Positions 1 to 10,333 of a DNA stretch of 64,000 nucleotides are shown here, in pieces. Under the pieces are notes generated by a model, which made no database searches, had not been told where the DNA came from, and worked only from the letters and a program-made list of their open reading frames with translations. The stretch is taken from positions 172,836-236,835 of the forward strand of contig MBPM02000101.1 of the NCBI GenBank assembly GCA_001695595.3. The letters are read 5' to 3'. The position numbers and the translations under genes were made by a program. Source of the DNA: Plasmopara viticola. Taxonomy: Eukaryota; Oomycota; Peronosporomycetes; Peronosporales; Peronosporaceae. Numbering within the stretch: position 1 is the first letter of the stretch; the number at the start of each line of letters is the position of its first letter.

Positions 1-236
1 GGTGACTCGGTGATTGCTTCGCTTTCTAGTTCCAACACTATCTCTTGGTCATTTTTTGTGATTGGTATTAACTGCTTCGCTAGGTTAGCTATAGAAGCGG
101 GTGGCTTGTTCTCTAAGGTGTCTATAATGCATTTAATCACTATAGCAGAGTAAACTGTTTTTGAGCCAGAGACACCGCACCTTTTAATATTAAATGTCTC
201 AAATTGAGAGATGGCACTACCTATTTTTCTATCCAT
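1..236 (-). CDS. Short unknown ORF, partial, left arm of inverted repeat
   Basis: Reading the minus strand from the ATG at 236 gives 78 codons with no stop up to the window edge. The product starts MDRKIGSAISQFETF and continues with CGVSGSKTVYSAIV and ENKPPASIANLAKQ. I do not recognise the family. A second copy lies in the other arm (1394-1638) and ends in a stop right where this copy leaves the window, so the full product is probably about 80 residues. It points away from the CRN start at 346 with a 109 bp gap, as in the other arm. Retained reading frame in this copy is the only evidence that it is a gene; it could instead be part of a mobile element. Confidence 0.35.
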   Translation of the reverse strand, partial: MDRKIGSAISQFETFNIKRCGVSGSKTVYSAIVIKCIIDTLENKPPASIANLAKQLIPITKNDQEIVLELESEAITES

Positions 237-345
237 TTTTGCAGCTCTGTGTCGAAATAATCAATGTTATCAACGCTTTTAGGAGGGTACCCAATTTGCC
301 GAACTCGCTGGAAAAGAAGCATTATCGAACTTTCCGTGAAGAAAT

Positions 346-971
346 ATGGTGAAGCTGTTCTGCGCGATAGTCCGAGAGGAAAGCGTCATATTCGTTGACG
401 TTGGCCCGCAGCAATCGCTTGGAACTTTCACGGACCAGATCAAGACGGAAGCGCAGTATGAGTTTCCGTCCCACAAGCTCGTTCTTTATCTCGCCATGGA
501 GAGCGGCAACAAGAAAGGCGAATGGATGAAGGACGATGACGACGATTTGGTTCGAATTCAGAAAGCAACGAAACTAAGGGGCACAGAAAAGACGCATTTG
601 AAAAAAGAATTACTGCCGAAGCCAACGTCGCTGATAAAGACGCATTTACTGAAGTTCTCAAGGAGAATGTGATTCGCGTGTTCGGTGATATACGTGGGAA
701 GGATCGTGTCAGCGCTGCGAATGAGAAATCTTCTCTGCTAACTGGTGAGAGGAAAACTCGCGGCAAGAAATGTGGCGATGTTGTGGAAGGTCCGTTCATC
801 GTTTCAGAGGTGTTGCACCCAAACACGACGCATGTTTACCTGACTTGTTCAGAACAGAAGTTGCGCGGTGGCTCTCAGTCGTGTCATACATCTACTCTTC
901 CATCAGCTTGGTTGTCTTTACTATCGTTTTTCTTTTTGGATACAGTCCCGGGGACAAAGAAAAATGCGTGA
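346..971 (+). pseudogene. Crinkler (CRN) effector N-terminal fragment, frameshifted
   Basis: CRN proteins are modular oomycete effectors; the N-terminal LFLAK domain directs delivery into plant cells and variable C-terminal domains act there, often in the nucleus. The reading frame opens with MVKLFCAIV, the typical CRN start, and at about residues 46-50 carries LVLYLA, the position of the LFLAK/LYLAK motif (the K is replaced by M here), followed by WMKDDDDD. The frame that starts at 346 stops at 672. Protein-like sequence (KDAFTEVLKENVIRVFG) continues in another frame from about 580 to 860, so a frameshift lies near 570-590. No recognisable DWL domain, HVLVxxP motif or C-terminal effector domain follows. 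Most likely a dead copy. The family call is strong; the extent of the 3' part is uncertain. Confidence 0.7.
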
Positions 972-1029
972 AGGATAAAGTGCCGCGGTTTGTACGTACG
1001 ATGGGCTTGATTGGCGTGTAAGCCTCCGC

Positions 1030-1284
1030 TACAGACCCGGGTCCTCATGTCATCTGGTATCGTCGCTTTCTGAAGCCGAATCAAATCTTCGTAGTCGTCC
1101 TTCATCCATTTGCCTTTTTTGTTGCCGACCTTCTTGGCGAGATAAAGAACGAGCTTGTGGGACGGAATACCATAGTGCGCTTCCTTCGTAATCAACTCTT
1201 GAAGGCTCCGACCGATTGCTGGTTGCTCATCTCGACGGCGATGACGTGTTCCTCGCCGACAATTGCGCAGAACAGCTCCACCAT
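1030..1284 (-). pseudogene. Second CRN N-terminal fragment, frameshifted
   Basis: The minus strand from the ATG at 1284 begins MVELFCAIVGEEHVI, a CRN start, but this frame meets a stop after about 30 codons. In the neighbouring frame homology resumes with ELITKEAHYG and a clean LVLYLAK motif, then WMKDDYEDLI, to about base 1040, where similarity to the sister copy stops. A single-base frameshift therefore separates the start from the LYLAK motif. The rest of the gene is missing. It is the mirror image of the fragment at 346; both lie head-to-head with copies of the same short unknown ORF. Confidence 0.7.
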
Positions 1285-1393
1285 GTTTCTTCACGGAAAG
1301 TTCGATAATGCTTCTTTTCCAGCGAGTTCAGCAAATTGGGTACCCTCCTAAAAGCGTTGATAACATTGATTATTTCGACACAGAGCTGCAAAA

Positions 1394-1638
1394 ATGAATA
1401 GAAAAAGAGGTGGTGGCATCAACTCAGTTTGAGACATTTAATATTGGAAGGTGCGGTGTCTCTCTCTGGCTCAATAACAGTCTACTCTGCTATAGTGATA
1501 AAATGCTTTATAGGCACCTTAGAGAACAAGCCACCCGCTTCTATAGCTAACCTAGCGGAGCAGTACATATTGATCACAAAAAATGACCAAGTGATAGTGG
1601 AGGAATCAAAAAGTGAAGCAATTACCGAGTCACCATGA
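1394..1638 (+). pseudogene. Broken copy of the short unknown ORF, right arm
   Basis: This is the counterpart of the minus-strand ORF at 1-236. Against that copy it has an extra base in the region around 1420 and a four-base TCTC expansion near 1462, so the start (MNRKRGGGI) is out of frame with the rest (TVYSAIVIKC, ENKPPASIANLAEQ). It ends with TCACCATGA at 1630-1638. The two frameshifts mark it as non-functional unless initiation occurs at 1429. Confidence 0.45.
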
Positions 1639-2208
1639 GTCGCCACATTCTGATTGACAGTCGACTACATTAGCTCTAGCTATGAGAGTCTGCATAAGTC
1701 ACCAAGTTACCAATTTATGCATTTCCTTTCAATATTAAATTATATTTTACTTATTAGAGATAATTGACGCTAGTCACTACAATTTCATGTTTGTTTCTAT
1801 CATACTATACCGTATATATATATTAAACATTGATAAAACTGAAGACTCACAACAAAGTTGGTACCCTTCTCAAAGCGATGACGTCAAAACTCCAATTCAG
1901 AATTTTGATACTGAGAGATGCGATGCTTTTTTAAAATTTGATGTCTCGATGAGAGCCTACTCTGCTTTAAGGAATTTGAAGCACAAGAGACACCTTACGG
2001 AACGAAGTGTAGCAATTCTATGATCATGCAAGTGCGAAATTAAGTGTCCAATTTGTGGCGCACGCCTGTCTTTGTCAAAGAGAACTTGTTTGATTCTTTT
2101 TTGTGCTAGAACAAAAAGTGGGTAGTGCAAAAGGGTTCTGCATCTATTCAGTTGGGTATTTATTGAATACCCCACTGAATACTATTTAATATAATCCGCA
2201 AAAAAAAG
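1639..2208. other. AT-rich spacer with a third, very degraded repeat copy
   Basis: From about 1855 to 2000 the sequence resembles the ORF side of the inverted repeat: GGTACCCTTCTCAAAGCG matches GGTACCCTCCTAAAAGCG of the arm at 1339, and TACTCTGCT and GAGACACCT follow in the same order. The copy is strongly diverged and I see no usable reading frame. The rest is AT-rich without visible genes. Confidence 0.4.
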
Positions 2209-3041
2209 ATGGCTGCCGCAGTTATAGATCGGCATGGGGCCGACCTGGCGCATGGTGTGCTTATGACGGTGCATGACTTGTACGGCGGATCGCTGCCACT
2301 GCGAATACTGGAAACTTATTTGCATAAGGCGTGTGGCTACGATGTGCGTCCTTTTCGCTATCGGCCGCGTGCGCAGGACCTCGCCACATCGGGCAAAGGT
2401 ACCGTAGCAAGCAATACAGGAGGCAATGGCCACTGTTACTATTTTTTTCGGAAAACATATTTGGTTAGAATTAAGTCGTGTCTTGCAAAGCCAAAAGCCA
2501 CATTCAATGGACGAAGCAGTACATTTCGTAACCCATGGTTACGGTGCACTGGTGCTCCGAGTGAGTAACTGGAAGCTTTTTTGATTTATACCAATCCATA
2601 TTAAGAAATTGTGACAGGAAGCCTTTCGGTCAGTAGATTGGAACCATACGAAGTCCAAAGTTGTGATGCTGGCGCCACCCAACCGAGGGTAAAGCAGGTA
2701 TAACTAAAAAAAGGCAGCGAATTTGTTTCGGTTAACTATGTTGTAATCGCAATAGGATTCGGTACTACAAGGCAATGAAGAAGAACGTTGGCGTGGCTGG
2801 GTACGGAGGAGTGGCAGCCGACGAACTGTCAACATTGAATGCCGAAGAATTAGATCAGCGCCTTGGGAAACTTCCAAGAAGATGCTACCCACTAATTCTT
2901 GCGGGAAATCTATGTGTCAATCCGTTCAACCAGCACAATTATCCAAACGACGGTCTCGTGATGCTTGAAGAGACAAACTTGCCGGGAGAGTTTCGCCAGC
3001 GGGTGGGCGTTTGGTTTATCTTTTTGAAGGTTACTGCGTGA
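2209..3041 (+). pseudogene. Unrecognised gene pieces, introns or decay
   Basis: The ATG at 2209 opens a protein-like frame (MAAAVIDRHGADLAHGVLMT, then GGSLPLRILETYLHKACGYD) that loses coding character after about 2398, where AAAG|GTACCG could be a splice donor. A second piece in a different frame near 2480-2570 reads DEAVHFVTHGYGALVLRVSN. A third from 2775 reads AEELDQRLGKLPRRCYPLIL and LVMLEETNLPGEFRQRV. Base composition here is closer to that of genes than the flanks are. The first piece is faintly reminiscent of a LOTUS/OST-HTH helix-turn-helix, which I cannot confirm. Either an intron-containing gene or a decaying one; I do not recognise a function. Confidence 0.3.
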
Positions 3042-4789
3042 TAACATGTAGTTCTTTGAAATAGATTGTAGGGGCCTCACACTATCTATTACCGTCACAC
3101 CCTACAACACTCGGACTCACACGGTCATTTCTGGGAGCTTAAAGTTGATAAAGGCCTAAAACAACCTTGTAGCATCTTTTTGAACCATAACTAATTTCTA
3201 GGTCGACTCACTCACGATTAACTTATACAATCGACGTTATGCGCTTTTAACGCATCTTGCTTGTGCTATAGTTGTGCAGGGGAGCCGTTACTTATGCCGC
3301 CTTGGTACGTATTCACTTTATACAGATTAGGTACGGGTGCTCTATAATACTCGTTAGGGTAAGATTGTACATGATTGCGATATTAAAGTGTTGAAAATTG
3401 AATAATCTAGCTCGATATCTTATGGCCGCGACCTCAAACTTTAACGGTTGTAGGGTCCGGGGAAAGCCGCTCTGGTTACTATTCTATACAACACACTGCG
3501 CCCCCACGAAATCCCCCGATTTGGCGGGGACTTGGCTCTGTACTTGCTTAAAAATTGCTCGATGCATAATCGTCAGTCTCAAATAGTAGTCTTGCAGTTT
3601 GATAATTCGTGGTGACTCGATTGCTTTTGGCAGCGGTAATTGCCACTTCGAGTTGACTAGTCTCTTGCTTGCACAGTATTTGCAAGATGATAATACCAGC
3701 TATGGCGAAGCTTTCGCAGAATCTTGCATCAAATTTAGTCGTAGAACCCACCAGGCGCTTTACAAATTTGCCTTTACTTTCACCATTGTAATTGCCAAAC
3801 TCAATTATCAAGTGGTCAGAATTTGCGATGATTGTTGAGGATAACAACAACCAACCCTCCACATTAACAACAAGCTTATCCGCACTACCTCAAAAGTTGA
3901 CTTTGTATAAACATGGCAACGCTTCGCTTGTGACTACTATAAATGTCCAATATTCCGACTGGTAAGTTTCTTTCATACATCGAACATTCGTAAGCCCGGC
4001 GTCTTTATCTTTTCATAATACAAGCAAGTTATATTCTTTCGTTTAAGACAATTCTTTATGGCTAAAAATCTGTTTTTTGCTCGCAATGTGACAGATCTCG
4101 GATCAAGCATGTGGCTTCTTTTCACCCTTTTATAGTAACCCACCCATATAGTAGTTGTATAGTCACTTATAAAATATCGTGTTAGCTTGTAAGCCAACTT
4201 GTATATTTCCAGAAGTGCATCCAAGTAGGCAAGCTCGTCACATAGCCGCTAGGAAGCAAACTGTGCATTTACTCCGCCATGGAACACAAAACTTAACGTG
4301 TCCGGATCACACGAAAATCTCCCAGATTGTAAATGCCACTAGCTACATACATTGCCACGCAAACTTCTGGTCAAAGAAGATTGCATTTCAAGTTTTTCTA
4401 TTTCTTCAATTTGTCAAATCGTTTCACCATAAGATATCATAGTTTTGTTTCCTTGAGAACAAGTGTGCACGCAAACGGTGGCACCCGATCGATACTTTGA
4501 ATAGATTATCATTGCGTTATTCTTATAAGATTTTTCCTTTGGACATGTAATAGGACTTCACGCTAGGTGGTTTTGCTCGATCTGTCGGGTGAGTGTAAAG
4601 TTTGAGAATCGTAGAAAGATACACTTACTTGGTGTTTGGCGTGTTTGTAGTGACGCTGCCGTCGTTGTGAAAGCTGTAGCGGATTCCGGTCGTATGGCTG
4701 TATCATCGACGCGCTAGCTGATAATTAGAAATATTTTAAATTGGATTTGATGACAGCGGTCTTACAATGTGCGCCTTAGTTCTTAAATA
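3042..4789. other. AT-rich intergenic DNA, no gene seen
   Basis: Only short ORFs without recognisable motifs are present and stops are frequent in all frames. No repeat family was recognised by eye. Confidence 0.5.
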
Positions 4790-5475
4790 CGGTGGAAGCA
4801 TCACAGCAGTATGGAGTGGCCGACCTGACGGGTGTTCGAATGGGTGTTTCTGTGGAGTACTCTGTGAAAGAGCTGCCCAATAAAATCTTAGACGTTTGAA
4901 ATAATGGTGTGGCCTGGATCCGTGAGGTAGTTAGTGTGTCGCTGCCAACGACAAAGCCATGCATCCCTGCGTACAACAATTTGGCATGTGCCGAAGCCCC
5001 TTCCAATCTCTCTTGTTAGGACGGTGTGCGATATGGCTATAGGTAAGCTGTGTCAATAGACTTGTTCTTTCATAAAAAAATGTTTTATGGATGCCATCAA
5101 TAGGGCCAAGGAGATTGCGCTGAATAGCCATGAGGACCAGGCTGACGCCCTCCGTGACTTGTACTGTAGAACACGATCGGAGGGATTCGGTAAAGAAGTG
5201 CAGGTGAATGATGCCAATTTATCAATTCGTAGAGCCGATCGTACACATCAACACCGCGATTCTCTCTCCTCCACGACGGGGAACGGAAACAGCCCTGTTG
5301 CCTTGCACGTACTTCTGGTTAATCACGAGGCTGAAGTCACCACATATACTAGGCGCTCCTTGTTCATAGGATTCAGCCGAAAATCTTCTCAGCGCAGACC
5401 ACGCTATTCTGCTACTGCTTTGATACATTGTGGATGACCGACATCCCGCTTGTAGTATCTTCCACGCAGGTAATT
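4790..5475 (+). pseudogene. Unrecognised coding remnants
   Basis: Short protein-like segments occur in different plus-strand frames: SQQYGVADLTGVRMGVSVEY near 4800-4860, LPTTKPCIPAYNNLACAEAP near 4943-5000, MDAINRAKEIALNSHEDQAD from 5087, EPIVHINTAILSPPRRGTET near 5233-5290, and FSAQTTLFCYCFDTLWMTDI near 5390-5440. They are interrupted by stops and frame changes. They may be exons of one gene on the plus strand or relics of it. I do not recognise the family. The DNA from 5476 to 5859 that follows shows no gene. Confidence 0.22.
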
Positions 5476-5859
5476 GCACTGCACTCGTAAAGCGCGAGAC
5501 GTTATACATACATATAATTTGTTCGTGAAGGGGACCGCGACAATTTACTGGCGGACTTAATTTCTTGAGGCAATTGACGCCAACATACCATTCACAATTT
5601 CGAAAAAAAATTTCTTGCTGCGAATTTAATGATGCTTTGCCATACTTTATGAAGTTGATCACTACGGTGATCAAACCGAGTCCATGTTTCGAAAACTAAA
5701 CACTTTTGAAAAGAATGGTGTCTGGCACCCTATTAGTAGTTATACCAGTTTCCATACTGAGATTTTTTTCGTAAAATTGAATTTTAAGTACGTCGGCCAC
5801 TATCCACATCGCTGCACGCTTCATCGTCAGCTTGGTTTAATTGTAGCAGCTTTCTCATG

Positions 5860-6966
5860 TTAGCTGCTTGATAGCATCATGACCTCTTCACCTATGGCAA
5901 ATCCGTACTTCTCATTGAACGTTGCAATATCATCATACTTCGATCGACAGAGGTATAACTTCCGCTCGAGATGGTACATCAAGGGTGGCTTTATGTAATG
6001 AAACGCCACGCTATCTGGAGCAGCGCTCTCGTCTTGTGAGCGCAACCCACCAATATCCTCGTGATATTGCACGTACCAAAGAGTTGGATTAACCCACGTG
6101 GCAAAAACATGTCCTGGACCAAGGGCATGCCAGCGATCTCGACCACGATAATCTCTTGTATCCCAAACGTACACGTCATTCCACATCATGCAAAAGGATA
6201 CACCGGCGTCCTCTGGTACTGTGCTACTCTCTTCATCCGACAAGCACGTTACTTCCGGTAATGACTCGACAATCTTGTCGAGAAACAATCGATTCATGGC
6301 GTACCCCGCGCCTCCCGAATTGTATAACATTCGATTCCAGCGTGAATGCCACCGAGATCGCAAAGTTGCATTTTTAACGTAGAAGTCCAGTGTTTTCATG
6401 GGCATACTAAAGCGGTGTCCAAGTTGCATGGGCTCCCGATGAAATCGTTGTAAAATCTCCGGTCTTTTCAGATAAGCGCGCAAATTCTCGACAATGACGT
6501 ACGTGTCGTCGTCGCACTTGTAGAACCAGTCGTAGTCATGGCGAAAATGACCGTACAAATGCCTCAGTGCCGCTCTTGTGCGCAGCCAAAGATGTTCGTG
6601 ATCAGCGATGATATCAAGTGGCACCACGTCGAAGTGATGTTCCGCTGAAGTGTTTGCACCCACGACGATCCGATCACTCACATTGCTGAAAAAGAGAAGG
6701 TGGTCACAACGTTGCCCCCACGTCTCTGCTACGGCTTGAACGCGTGTCGGATGCTGCGATGAATATGTAATTGCGAAACAAAGGATACGTGGATACGCAT
6801 TCTCGCGATGAATCTGCGCCGGCTCCGGTGTGACTTCGAGCAATTCAATCACCTGCCGAGCATTTTCGCGATCGAATGCACACAGCTCTTCTTTTGAAGG
6901 TGTTGGGACCGAGGATGCTTTAGCGGGCAAGACGAAGAAGACGAGTAGAAGAAGTAGCAGAAGCAT
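5860..6966 (-). CDS. C1GALT1: C1GALT1-like beta-1,3-galactosyltransferase (GT31)
   Basis: A 368-residue type II Golgi glycosyltransferase of family GT31, close in length and layout to core-1 synthase (glycoprotein-N-acetylgalactosamine 3-beta-galactosyltransferase), which transfers galactose from UDP-Gal to GalNAc-Ser/Thr on glycoproteins. Residues 1-15 form a hydrophobic signal anchor. The region from LCFAITYSSQHPTR to AVAETWGQRCD (62-87) is the usual start of the catalytic domain. The metal-binding DDD is at 152-154 in FYKCDDDTYV, YNSGGAGYAMN follows at 215, then PEDAGVSFCM (251-260) where the family has EDV..G.C, and FHYI near 322. The real acceptor in an oomycete is not known from the sequence. 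It is single-exon and divergent from the TPR gene at 7845, with 878 bp between starts. Confidence 0.88.
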   Translation of the reverse strand: MLLLLLLLVFFVLPAKASSVPTPSKEELCAFDRENARQVIELLEVTPEPAQIHRENAYPRILCFAITYSSQHPTRVQAVAETWGQRCDHLLFFSNVSDRIVVGANTSAEHHFDVVPLDIIADHEHLWLRTRAALRHLYGHFRHDYDWFYKCDDDTYVIVENLRAYLKRPEILQRFHREPMQLGHRFSMPMKTLDFYVKNATLRSRWHSRWNRMLYNSGGAGYAMNRLFLDKIVESLPEVTCLSDEESSTVPEDAGVSFCMMWNDVYVWDTRDYRGRDRWHALGPGHVFATWVNPTLWYVQYHEDIGGLRSQDESAAPDSVAFHYIKPPLMYHLERKLYLCRSKYDDIATFNEKYGFAIGEEVMMLSSS

Positions 6967-7844
6967 GAGAAAACGAATGACAAAAGTGGAATCTTTGTAA
7001 AACTGAATATCCTACTAATATGAATAATCACTTTCTGCATGTACAAATTGTAACAAGTACGGTGCTTGACACAAATGAACACATTATTATGTCTTCTTAG
7101 TAATTGTCGCTAGCTTTTCAGTCTGAATCCAGCAACGTGTTTGCCGGCCGTAGAGAAGATCCGACCGGGGATGTCTCTACCCTCTCTGAGAGAGATCTAA
7201 AAAAACAGATTCGAGCGGAGGGGCTAGTCGATTAACAATGAATCGAACTAATTGGAGATCGACATAGGGATCATGCGGCCCCACTCTTCTTAAAATTGCC
7301 GTAAAAATATGGAGGCGAAGAAGAGACATAGATCGATCGGTTGCGAGACTTTTAAGTCTCTTGCGCGATGGACAGGCCACCTAAATTGCACTTGGGCCAA
7401 TTGGGTGGTACCATTTCAAACGGATGTGAACGCCTATCTAGCAAGCTTATAACTGTCCATGCTAGCAGAAATGACCGACGGGATTCGCGACAAGTAAGAG
7501 CGAGCCGCAGCAGCCGATGGACGAAGAAGGCTTGTTTGATCAAACAGATGAGCAAGTGTGTCTCGCAGAATGTGAAGTGCAAGCAGCTCCTAGTTAGAAA
7601 AATCCTATTCCACCTGCTTGTTCACACTGGTATTTCAATAGTATCGTTGACCATGTTTTGACAAATAGATCTTACTAATGCTTGCGAATTTTGTCTTTCC
7701 CATCCCCATCGGCATTTTCCATTCTCTTGCACCATCCTTGTTAAAGCAGTAATGTAATTTTTGAATGGCAAATTTTTTTCTTAAAGATTTTGCTCTTACA
7801 GCAATAGTTAAAACAAAATTTCATATTCCTCTGATTGGCAAAGC
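6967..7844. other. Intergenic region between divergent genes
   Basis: It should hold the promoters of the galactosyltransferase (minus) and the TPR gene (plus). Around 7150-7620 base composition is gene-like, and one frame near 7507-7597 reads QQPMDEEGLFDQTDEQVCLA before a stop. It may be the remnant or last exon of a small gene, but I found no convincing start or splice sites. Confidence 0.35.
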
Positions 7845-8729
7845 ATGGGAAAAAAGAAGCTCAAGCAGCGTTTAAAGCGTGATGTTCCAGCGTCGCCGCC
7901 GGGCCAAAGTTCCACCAAGAAGAAGCAGAAGACTCAGAAATCGATCAATAAACCCAAGACCGAAGTTGAGATTGAAACGCTCAGCTTTGACGACGCTTTC
8001 TCGGCCGGCTTAGCCTTCGAGCAACTAAAATCACTCGACGGAGCGTCAGCAGCTTTCCAGCGAGCTGTCGAATGTGATCCGAATCATTTAGAAGCGCTTG
8101 TCCATCTTGCAGACGTCCATTCAGCTGCTGGACGGACCAATGCGGCGCTTAAGTGCTACAAGCAGGCCAGTAAGCTGAATGACGGACAAGAAGACGCATC
8201 TGTATGGTTTCGACTGGGCTTAAATCATGCAGCAATGCTACAGCACATCCAGGCAATAAAAGCTTACAAAAGGTCGTTGCAGCTTCTTGAAAAGCAATTG
8301 GAAGCAATTGGGAACTTAGATGACAAGGATGTGATGAAACCATACGGCGTCACGTTAGCGGCTCTTGCTGAGGCATTTGGTGAGCTTGGAGATCTCGAGT
8401 CTGCAGTTAAAGTGTATGAAAATGCTGTGGCAAAGTTTCCAGACAATGCAAACATGCGTTACAATATGGCAAACATGCTGTTGGCGAGAAGAGAAAGCAT
8501 TGGCGACCACGCGTTTGATAGCGAGGTGGTGGAATGCCTGGAGCGAGCGATCCAGCTTGGTCCCAAAACACTTGAATTTGTTTCAGTTTTGGCTGAATAC
8601 TTGGAGGGTCATGGCCAACATCCAGATCGTGTGCGTGAACTCAAGCTGTTGGCGAAAGAAGTAGCGAAAAGCGACGAGAGTAGGACAGAACAAGAGGACA
8701 AACGCGAAGAAGATGAAAGTGACGGATAG
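7845..8729 (+). CDS. TPR-repeat protein with basic N-terminus
   Basis: A 294-residue single-exon protein. Residues 1-40 are Lys-rich (MGKKKLKQRLKRD, then KKKQKTQKS) and resemble a nuclear or nucleolar targeting segment. About five tetratricopeptide units follow at roughly 48-81, 82-115, 118-151, 166-201 and 202-241, with the usual pattern such as AALKCYKQASKLN and ALAEAFGELGDLESAVKVYE. The last 20 residues are highly acidic (SDESRTEQEDKREEDESDG). TPR arrays bind peptide partners; nothing in the sequence names the partner. It ends 43 bp before the 3' end of the convergent gene at 8773, so their 3' UTRs or transcripts probably overlap. Real gene with high confidence; function unknown. Confidence 0.85.
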   Translation: MGKKKLKQRLKRDVPASPPGQSSTKKKQKTQKSINKPKTEVEIETLSFDDAFSAGLAFEQLKSLDGASAAFQRAVECDPNHLEALVHLADVHSAAGRTNAALKCYKQASKLNDGQEDASVWFRLGLNHAAMLQHIQAIKAYKRSLQLLEKQLEAIGNLDDKDVMKPYGVTLAALAEAFGELGDLESAVKVYENAVAKFPDNANMRYNMANMLLARRESIGDHAFDSEVVECLERAIQLGPKTLEFVSVLAEYLEGHGQHPDRVRELKLLAKEVAKSDESRTEQEDKREEDESDG

Positions 8730-8772
8730 AAAGAATAGAGTAGACATTAATACACTACCAACTTTTGTTCAC

Positions 8773-10137
8773 TTATTGCCCAGAGTCATCATCATTTGGG
8801 ACATGGTATTGAAGAGGACGCAGCGTCCAGCTGCGTTGATGGGTCAACACATCCAGCACGGGTTTCTCACGCTTAAACGCACTTATCCAATCCATCGCGA
8901 GCTTGACCACCGCGTTTAATGCGTTGCTATTTCCACTTTGCTCTGCTGTCAGAGCAACCCGCGCTTTGGCCTCGCGTCGTAATTTCTTAAACTTCGTGTC
9001 TGTGTACAATTGGGTCCAATGATTTGCGACCAGCTTGAGGTCCAAATGCTGCGATAACTCAGGCTCTAGCACCAAGTTAGACGAGCTCGTTTCGGCCTCA
9101 AGCACCAAACTCATAGCCGCCTTGTAATCTTCGTCCGCACCGTCAAAGAGCAAGAGTAAACTACGCAGGTCGCCTCGAAGCACATGCGCTTCAATCGCTT
9201 CGTAGGAATGGAGCGGCGCAAACGTCACGGCGATTTCACACGCGCGCAAAGCATGCTGCGTCACAGTGACGTCGTGGTTGGACGTCACGACACGGCGCGA
9301 CAGTGTAGAGCACAAGTACAATCCTGTCCGAACGTGATCTGGAATCTGAAGATGTGAAGGAGAGACTAGATGGTCCGAAACGCTGTCAGTTTTTCCACCA
9401 CGGGTTACGTCTACAAGAGTCTCATTGTTCGTGTCGATCTTGGAGTTAATCGACCGCCACGCTACCATCGAAAAGGCCCACGACGAGGTCGAATAGATCA
9501 GTGCTAATTGTACAAGGCTTACAATTACCACACTGGCCAGCACGAAGTTGTATAATGTATTTGGTGTCTTTTTCAACTTCACCCTCTTCCTTGTTTCCGG
9601 ATGTGCTGGAGTGTCGATCGCAAAGCCAAATCTCGAACGAAACGCGGCATCTGCTCGTCTATACCGCTTCTCCCATTGACGTTTGTCCTCGTCAGTCTTC
9701 CACCATCTAGTGTCGTCGTTTGAATTTACGAGACTTTTCACTTTTTCATCTTGTAGCTCCTCGAAAGTAGCTGCAGCGACTTCTTCTTCGCTGGAAATAC
9801 TATCGCAATCCTCTTCGCTTTCTGACGGTACGTAGTCGCTCTCGTCATCATCGCCCGTGTCTGGGAAAACTATTGAAAGGAAGGCAGCCATTACCCTACG
9901 CTTATGCAACTTAGGACGATGTATAATAGGTTCGTTTGCCTGTTGCGCGGTCAACGACATCGCTTTGTCGGACTTTATCTGCTCGTGTTGAGCCGGCATC
10001 AGCTGCTGCCGCTTCGAATCTAGTGACGTGGAGAACAATGCAGGGGTGAGAGGAAGAGGTCGCCACGCATCTCCTCTACTGGGTAGGTAGTGGCGTCTGC
10101 CTCGGCCGACGGAGCTCGAGGCCGGAATCGTCAGCAT
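8773..10137 (-). CDS. Acidic single-span membrane protein, unknown
   Basis: A 454-residue single-exon protein of unknown family. The N-terminal 90 residues are basic and Ser/Pro-rich. Residues 96-135 form an acidic stretch (GDDDESDYVPSESEEDCDS, then SSEEEVAAATFEEL). A WW/DEDKRQWEKRYRRAD segment follows at about 146-162, then one clear hydrophobic span at about 194-216 (TLYNFVLASVVIVSLVQLAL). The C-terminal 240 residues are soluble-looking and helical, with Ala/Leu-rich segments such as ALRACEIAVTFAPLHSYEAI. There is no signal peptide. A single central membrane span with an acidic side is compatible with a nuclear-envelope or ER protein, which is a guess. It shares a 196 bp divergent upstream region with the SERF gene. 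Confidence 0.75.
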   Translation of the reverse strand: MLTIPASSSVGRGRRHYLPSRGDAWRPLPLTPALFSTSLDSKRQQLMPAQHEQIKSDKAMSLTAQQANEPIIHRPKLHKRRVMAAFLSIVFPDTGDDDESDYVPSESEEDCDSISSEEEVAAATFEELQDEKVKSLVNSNDDTRWWKTDEDKRQWEKRYRRADAAFRSRFGFAIDTPAHPETRKRVKLKKTPNTLYNFVLASVVIVSLVQLALIYSTSSWAFSMVAWRSINSKIDTNNETLVDVTRGGKTDSVSDHLVSPSHLQIPDHVRTGLYLCSTLSRRVVTSNHDVTVTQHALRACEIAVTFAPLHSYEAIEAHVLRGDLRSLLLLFDGADEDYKAAMSLVLEAETSSSNLVLEPELSQHLDLKLVANHWTQLYTDTKFKKLRREAKARVALTAEQSGNSNALNAVVKLAMDWISAFKREKPVLDVLTHQRSWTLRPLQYHVPNDDDSGQ

Positions 10138-10333
10138 ATGATGTGCTTATACTTTTTTTATCAGAGGAAGTGAGCTGACTTCTATCTTTGTGCCTAATTA
10201 TTATTAAAACAACTCTCGGGGAATCGGGATAAGCTTATATTTAAGCCAATAAAAATAGCAAAATAGTGACGCCGGCATGCAGCTTATTCTATACAAGCGT
10301 CGTGGACTCTAAGTGCAGGCGAAGTGTCCAGCT
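10138..10333. promoter_or_regulatory. Bidirectional promoter region with CCAAT box
   Basis: These 196 bp separate the start codons of two divergent genes. The region is AT-rich and contains TTAAGCCAATAAAAAT at 10241-10256, a CCAAT-box type element followed by an A/T tract. Transcription start sites cannot be placed from sequence alone. Confidence 0.45.

Larger units (their letters stand above)
1..1638. repeat. Inverted duplication with CRN 5' ends in both arms
   Basis: Bases 1-540 are the imperfect reverse complement of about 1085-1638. Examples are GGTGACTCGGT at position 1 against the complement near 1635, and GGAGGGTACCCAATTTGC near 283 against its complement near 1331-1350. The shared part covers about 340 bp outside the CRN start codon plus the first 65 or so codons of the CRN frame. 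The 550 bp centre is mostly not shared. Point differences and small indels are scattered along the arms, so the duplication is not very recent. Confidence 0.85.
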
